A DNA stretch of 45,936 bases from Bacteroidota bacterium (lineage in GTDB: Bacteria > Bacteroidota > Bacteroidia > Bacteroidales > Prolixibacteraceae): the NCBI GenBank assembly GCA_030698405.1, contig JAUYMU010000007.1, positions 1 to 45,936 on the forward strand. The letters are read 5' to 3'. This document shows positions 42,945 to 45,936 of the stretch, piece by piece. The translations under genes were made by a program, and so were the position numbers. Under the pieces are notes generated by a model. It was not told the DNA's origin. It searched no databases and worked only from the letters and a program-made list of their open reading frames with translations. Position 1 is the stretch's first letter. The number at the start of each line of letters is the position of its first letter.

Positions 42945-43137
42945 TACTACACCACTACATAGTATTACAATCCATTGAAGGAAAGAAAATTACAATGTAG
43001 CAAGATCCGTTTTGTCCATCTTACTTCACATTACTACATCTACTACAAAGAATAATGTAGTAGTTACTACACAATTTAAGCACTACATACTTTAATGCTT
43101 GACAAATAAGCGTTTGCAAGCAAAAGAAAATGTAGTA
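42945..43137. repeat. iteron-like TACTACA/TGTAGTA cluster, possible replication origin
   Basis: The 220-nt gap between the helicase and primase genes holds at least nine copies of (T/C)ACTACA(T) or its complement. Forward copies are at 42945, 42953, 43032, 43041, 43065 and 43081. Reverse copies (ATGTAG, then ATGTAGTA) are at 42995, 43055 and 43130. A GCTTG/CAAGC inverted repeat lies near 43097-43121. The region is AT-rich, as a melting zone would be. Position and density suggest an origin for excised circular replication or a binding array for an element regulator. Confidence 0.6.
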
Positions 43138-43163
43138 AGTAAAATCATTAAAAAGTAAAAAAG

Positions 43164-44096
43164 ATGAAATCCATAGAAGCGAATGCCATCAGCATCAAAC
43201 AATATCTGTCTGAAAATGGAATTCAATCGTCAAAAGACAGAGGATATTACGGAATTTATCACAGCCCTTTCCGGGAAGATCATAATGCCAGTTTAAAAGT
43301 TGATTATAATCAAAATGTATGGCACGACTTCGGAACCGGAGAAGGCGGAGGACTTATCGACCTGGTGATGAGAATGGATCATTGTTCCCTGCATGAAGCC
43401 ATCACAACGTTGGAACGAAAATACAGTCGTGCGGACGTAAGTACTTACCAAAGTGCCAACACACCAACAAGTAATTTTTCTTTTCACCGGAAGAATGCGG
43501 ATTCGGATCTGAAATCAACGAAACCGTCAATGACGATAATGAACGTTCAACCAATCAGCAATCCGGCATTGATTGAGTATCTACATGAACGCCGGATCAG
43601 TATAGACATTGCCCGGATTCATTGCAGCGAAGTTCATTATTCAGTGAATGATAAGCCTTATTATGCTATTGGGTTCCAAAATGACAAAGGTGGATATGAA
43701 CTGCGGAGTAAATATTTTAAGGGATGCAATTCGAAAGACATTACATCAATAAAGCGAAATAAAGACCATTGCATGCTGTTCGAAGGTTTTATGGATTACT
43801 TGAGTTTTCTTACCATAAAAAAACTGCAAAATTCTCCTGTGGATGTAATCGTTTTGAATTCATTGGCAAACCTGCAAAAAGTGAAAAATACCCTTGAATC
43901 ATATAAAAGTATTTCGGCATTTCTTGATAATGACCTAGCCGGGAAAAGAGCTGTTCAGGAATTGGAATCAATCTATAAAGATGTCATTGACCAATCATTT
44001 CTCTATTCCAAACATAAAGACTTAAACGAATACCTGTGTCATAAACAACAGATACAATATCAGGATTTAAAGAAAAGATCAGGATTAAAGCCATAG
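43164..44096 (+). CDS. toprim-domain primase
   Basis: 310 residues. The N-terminal domain (about 1-90) has the shape of a DnaG/CHC2 zinc-finger domain (YYGIYHSPFREDHNASLKVD, then WHDFGTGEGGGLIDLVMRM), but the zinc-binding cysteines are not present. A toprim domain follows at about 205-300, with CMLFEGFMDYLSFL (acidic Glu), VIVLNSLAN and ISAFLDNDLAGK (DxD-like Asp pair). It would prime element replication together with the VapE-like helicase. It starts 27 nt after the last iteron-like copy. Confidence 0.85.
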   Translation: MKSIEANAISIKQYLSENGIQSSKDRGYYGIYHSPFREDHNASLKVDYNQNVWHDFGTGEGGGLIDLVMRMDHCSLHEAITTLERKYSRADVSTYQSANTPTSNFSFHRKNADSDLKSTKPSMTIMNVQPISNPALIEYLHERRISIDIARIHCSEVHYSVNDKPYYAIGFQNDKGGYELRSKYFKGCNSKDITSIKRNKDHCMLFEGFMDYLSFLTIKKLQNSPVDVIVLNSLANLQKVKNTLESYKSISAFLDNDLAGKRAVQELESIYKDVIDQSFLYSKHKDLNEYLCHKQQIQYQDLKKRSGLKP

Positions 44097-44141
44097 CCTG
44101 ACTGAAGTAGAATACAGTGTTTTTAAGGGTAGCAAGTTTAT

Positions 44142-44160
44142 GTTTTGGTTATACCAAAAC
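44142..44160. other. candidate oriT hairpin upstream of mobC
   Basis: A perfect inverted repeat GTTTTGGT-TAT-ACCAAAAC lies 32 nt before mobC, in the only gap of the mobilisation module. Relaxosome nick regions are usually placed here, with a hairpin beside the nick site. An operator for MobC is the alternative. Confidence 0.5.
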
Positions 44161-44191
44161 TCTCGTTTCATCCCACTGGTCTAATTAATAA

Positions 44192-44563
44192 ATGTTCAGA
44201 AACGTGAAAATGAAAACAGAAAACAAAGGAGGCAGACCGGCAAAAGTGGCTGGTCAGAAAAAAGGGTATTTCATCGGCGTCAAGATGGATACCCATGAGT
44301 ATTACACTTTAAAAGCCAAATCCCGTGAAGCGGGGATTTCCATTAGTGAATGTGTCCGCCAATCAGTTTTGGGCAGCGTAATTAAACAACGACATACCAC
44401 CGAAATGTATGACTTGATCCGGAAACTTTGTGGTATGGCCAATAATCTGAACCAGATTGCCCGAAAAGCCAATGCCCAAGGTTACCATAATGCCCAGAGT
44501 GAAAATATTCAGCTAGCGAGCAGCATTCGAAAACTGGTAAATCATCTACGCCATGATAGCTAA
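44192..44563 (+). CDS. mobC: MobC-type relaxosome accessory protein
   Basis: 123 residues; the ATG at 44210 (MKTENKGGRP) is an alternative start. The family pattern is GRPAKV, then VKMDTHEYYTLKAKSREAGI and SISECVRQSVLG (RHH-like DNA-binding), then LIRKLCGMANNLNQIARKAN. It binds oriT and helps the relaxase nick. It overlaps the relaxase gene by 11 nt. Confidence 0.85.
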   Translation: MFRNVKMKTENKGGRPAKVAGQKKGYFIGVKMDTHEYYTLKAKSREAGISISECVRQSVLGSVIKQRHTTEMYDLIRKLCGMANNLNQIARKANAQGYHNAQSENIQLASSIRKLVNHLRHDS

Positions 44564-45479
44564 AATTGTCAAGGGTCAAGGATTCCGGGGAGTGGTGAAT
44601 TACATCCTGAATCAGGAAAAGAAAGCTGAAATTCTGGACAGTGATGGAGTTTTGCTTGATGATCCTGAAGCGATCATTGAAAGCTTTAACTTCCAAACTG
44701 AACTAAATCCACGGATATTGAAACCTGTGGGACATATCTCACTGAATTTCTCAGCACAGGATCAGGAAAAACTTTCCAGCGAATTCATGGTTAAAATCGC
44801 ACGGGATTATATGGCACAAATGGGAATTACCGATACTCAATATTTGATTGCCAGACATTACGACAAGGAACATCCACATATTCACTTGATCTTTAACCGG
44901 ATAGATTACAACGGGAATACAATTTCTGACCGGAATGATCGCTTTCGAAGTGGAAAGATTTGCAAAGAGCTGACCCGCGAATATGAGCTATACTTTGCCC
45001 TGGGGAAGGAAAATGTAAAGCAACATCGTTTGCTTGAGCCGGACAAAACCAAATACGAAATTTACAATTCGTTAAAAGACATTATACCTAAATCCCAGAA
45101 TTGGGAACAAATTATTCGGGGCCTTAAACATCAGAATATTGGGGTGACATTCAAGTACAAAGGCAAATCGGATGAAATTCAGGGAGTCATTTTCAATAAG
45201 AATGGTTACACCTTCAATGGCTCAAAGGTGGACCGTCAGTTTAGCTACTCCAAGATTAACCAGCAACTGCAATTGAAAGAACAGAAATCTATACAAGCTG
45301 AATTTCAAGAGAATGCAATAACCGGGTTTCAAAACCAGCAACTGTTTTCAGGAAATGTAATCAATGATCTTTTGTACCAGTTGCAAAAACCGTCAAATTA
45401 CAACAAGGACAATGATGAAACAGCAGCAATTCGGAAATACAGGAAGAAAAAGAAAAAGGATTTTAGATTAAGACTTTAG
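44553..45479 (+). CDS. mobB: relaxase / mobilisation nuclease, MobB type
   Basis: 308 residues, MOBP-like relaxase domain. The N-terminus MIAKIVKGQGFRGVVNYILN carries the usual early aromatic nucleophile candidate, Tyr17. The metal-binding triad H107-P-H109-I-H111-LIFNR is perfect. ITDTQYLIARHYDKEHPHIH and SDRNDRFRSGKICKELTREY are typical. It nicks oriT and leads the DNA strand into the recipient. The C-terminus is short and basic (KYRKKKKKDF), so it has no attached helicase or primase. Confidence 0.9.
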   Translation: MIAKIVKGQGFRGVVNYILNQEKKAEILDSDGVLLDDPEAIIESFNFQTELNPRILKPVGHISLNFSAQDQEKLSSEFMVKIARDYMAQMGITDTQYLIARHYDKEHPHIHLIFNRIDYNGNTISDRNDRFRSGKICKELTREYELYFALGKENVKQHRLLEPDKTKYEIYNSLKDIIPKSQNWEQIIRGLKHQNIGVTFKYKGKSDEIQGVIFNKNGYTFNGSKVDRQFSYSKINQQLQLKEQKSIQAEFQENAITGFQNQQLFSGNVINDLLYQLQKPSNYNKDNDETAAIRKYRKKKKKDFRLRL

Positions 45480-45507
45480 TAGGCAAATAAAAATAAAAGG
45501 ATAAGCT

Positions 45508-45936
45508 ATGGGAAACAATAACTCGATGGTCAGTCTGATGTTTGAGGAGATCAAAGGTTTGCTCACATCAATTGATAAGAAGCTGAATGAAAGAGTGACC
45601 GTAAAAGAAAATGCTTCTCCTGCAGAAACCACGACAGAGTCAAAAACTGATGATAAAACCAACACGGTCAAGCCTGAACAGTTACTCCGATTGATAGCTG
45701 CATATATGCAGAACTCTGAACAAAAAATCAGAAAGGTATCTGAATCAGTTAGAGAATCTGAAAAACATGTCCTTTCCCACATGGATGATCTTAACCGAAT
45801 AACCATCAGCCAGAAACCTGATTCTAAGGTTCGTCATTACCACATTATTGACCTGAGATCGTCAAAAGTAGTGATTACAATTGTTTGCCTTTCGGTTTTG
45901 CTTCTGACTTCATTTTTCGGGAATGTTCAACAATTT
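45508..45936 (+). CDS. mobilisation-module membrane protein, cut by window edge
   Basis: 143 residues are visible and the frame is open to the edge. A polar, partly coiled-coil region (about 1-115, with LMFEEIKGLLTSIDKKLNER and KIRKVSESVRESEKHVLSHM) is followed by one membrane helix (VVITIVCLSVLLLTSFFG). It begins 28 nt after the relaxase gene. A similar protein often follows mobB in Bacteroidota elements. The function is unknown; membrane placement suggests contact with the helper's transfer apparatus. Confidence 0.7.
   Translation, partial: MGNNNSMVSLMFEEIKGLLTSIDKKLNERVTVKENASPAETTTESKTDDKTNTVKPEQLLRLIAAYMQNSEQKIRKVSESVRESEKHVLSHMDDLNRITISQKPDSKVRHYHIIDLRSSKVVITIVCLSVLLLTSFFGNVQQF

Larger units (their letters stand above)
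37281..45936. mobile_element. mobilisable element (IME/mobilisable transposon), left part
   Basis: From a tRNA-end-like att site to the window edge every gene has a mobile-element role: tyrosine integrase, AlbA_2 regulator, RteC-like protein, DUF3853, VapE-like helicase, toprim primase, MobC, MobB-type relaxase and a membrane protein. No conjugation (tra) genes are seen, so it depends on a helper for transfer unless tra genes lie beyond the window. The order integrase, DUF3853, VapE, primase, mobC, mobB is the common layout of Bacteroidota mobilisable elements. The right end is outside the window. Confidence 0.85.

Noticed and set aside
42945-43137. TACTACA array as a CRISPR
   Set aside because: The units are only 7-8 bases, occur in both orientations and have irregular spacing, and no cas genes are near.
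45468-45806. Minus-strand frame opposite the last gene
   Set aside because: The plus-strand frame has a coiled-coil plus membrane-helix pattern and follows the relaxase directly.

Overview
The window looks like a chromosomal stretch from an environmental Bacteroidota, probably of the Bacteroidales/Marinilabiliales type. The evidence is a TonB-dependent receptor paired with a DUF4249 lipoprotein, several promoters of the TAnnTTTG (-7) class, few recognisable Shine-Dalgarno sites, and a Bacteroides-type mobilisable element. I saw no tRNA, rRNA or CRISPR array. These assignments come from reading the sequence by eye; no database search was run.

Layout. 1-2700: an IS4-like transposase (YREK signature) runs off the left edge beside a 40-codon signal-peptide stump. 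A HigB/HigA toxin-antitoxin pair and a decayed fragment of a second glycerate kinase gene follow. 2700-7730: an XRE-cupin regulator, then an operon of an aspartate-aminotransferase-like enzyme, malate dehydrogenase and a large P-loop protein of the DUF4914 type with PEP-carboxykinase-like features. A strong terminator closes the operon. The palindrome TTAAGT-N3-ACTTAA lies before both the regulator and the operon, so the regulator probably controls an aspartate/oxaloacetate/malate/PEP module. 7860-12900: a decaying purine locus (purK with an in-frame stop and a lost catalytic segment, intact purE, a truncated DUF6671 gene), then an OFA-type MFS transporter and Sua5/TsaC, facing an intact glycerate kinase.

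13100-19600: a secreted hypothetical protein, an FMN-binding exported protein and an outer-membrane porin. Divergent from the last two is a TrkH K+ transporter with a shortened KdpD-like kinase and a KdpE-like regulator, suggesting a potassium locus in which Kdp-type signalling serves TrkH. 19660-29680: housekeeping genes (cardiolipin synthase, ribD, prmC, an EEP-family hydrolase, a DUF58 protein, thioredoxin, dnaE), with two dispersed-repeat-like elements on either side of the DUF58 gene.

30000-36400: a surface locus with a TonB-dependent receptor, a DUF4249 lipoprotein, a Cys-containing lipoprotein of unknown family, a DsbA-like thioredoxin lipoprotein and a lamin-tail lipoprotein. 36580-37280: a ParD/ParE pair with a perfect 13-bp-arm operator over its promoter.

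37281-end: the left part of a mobilisable element. A tRNA-3'-end-like attachment site is followed by a tyrosine integrase, an AlbA_2 ATP-binding regulator, an RteC-like protein, a DUF3853 excisionase-like protein, a VapE-like helicase, an iteron-like cluster, a toprim primase, a candidate oriT, MobC, a MobB-type relaxase and the start of a membrane protein. The element is not closed inside the window. The points most worth following are the DUF4914 operon with its shared operator, the iteron cluster plus VapE/primase module, the tRNA-derived att prediction, and the truncated-KdpD/TrkH arrangement.
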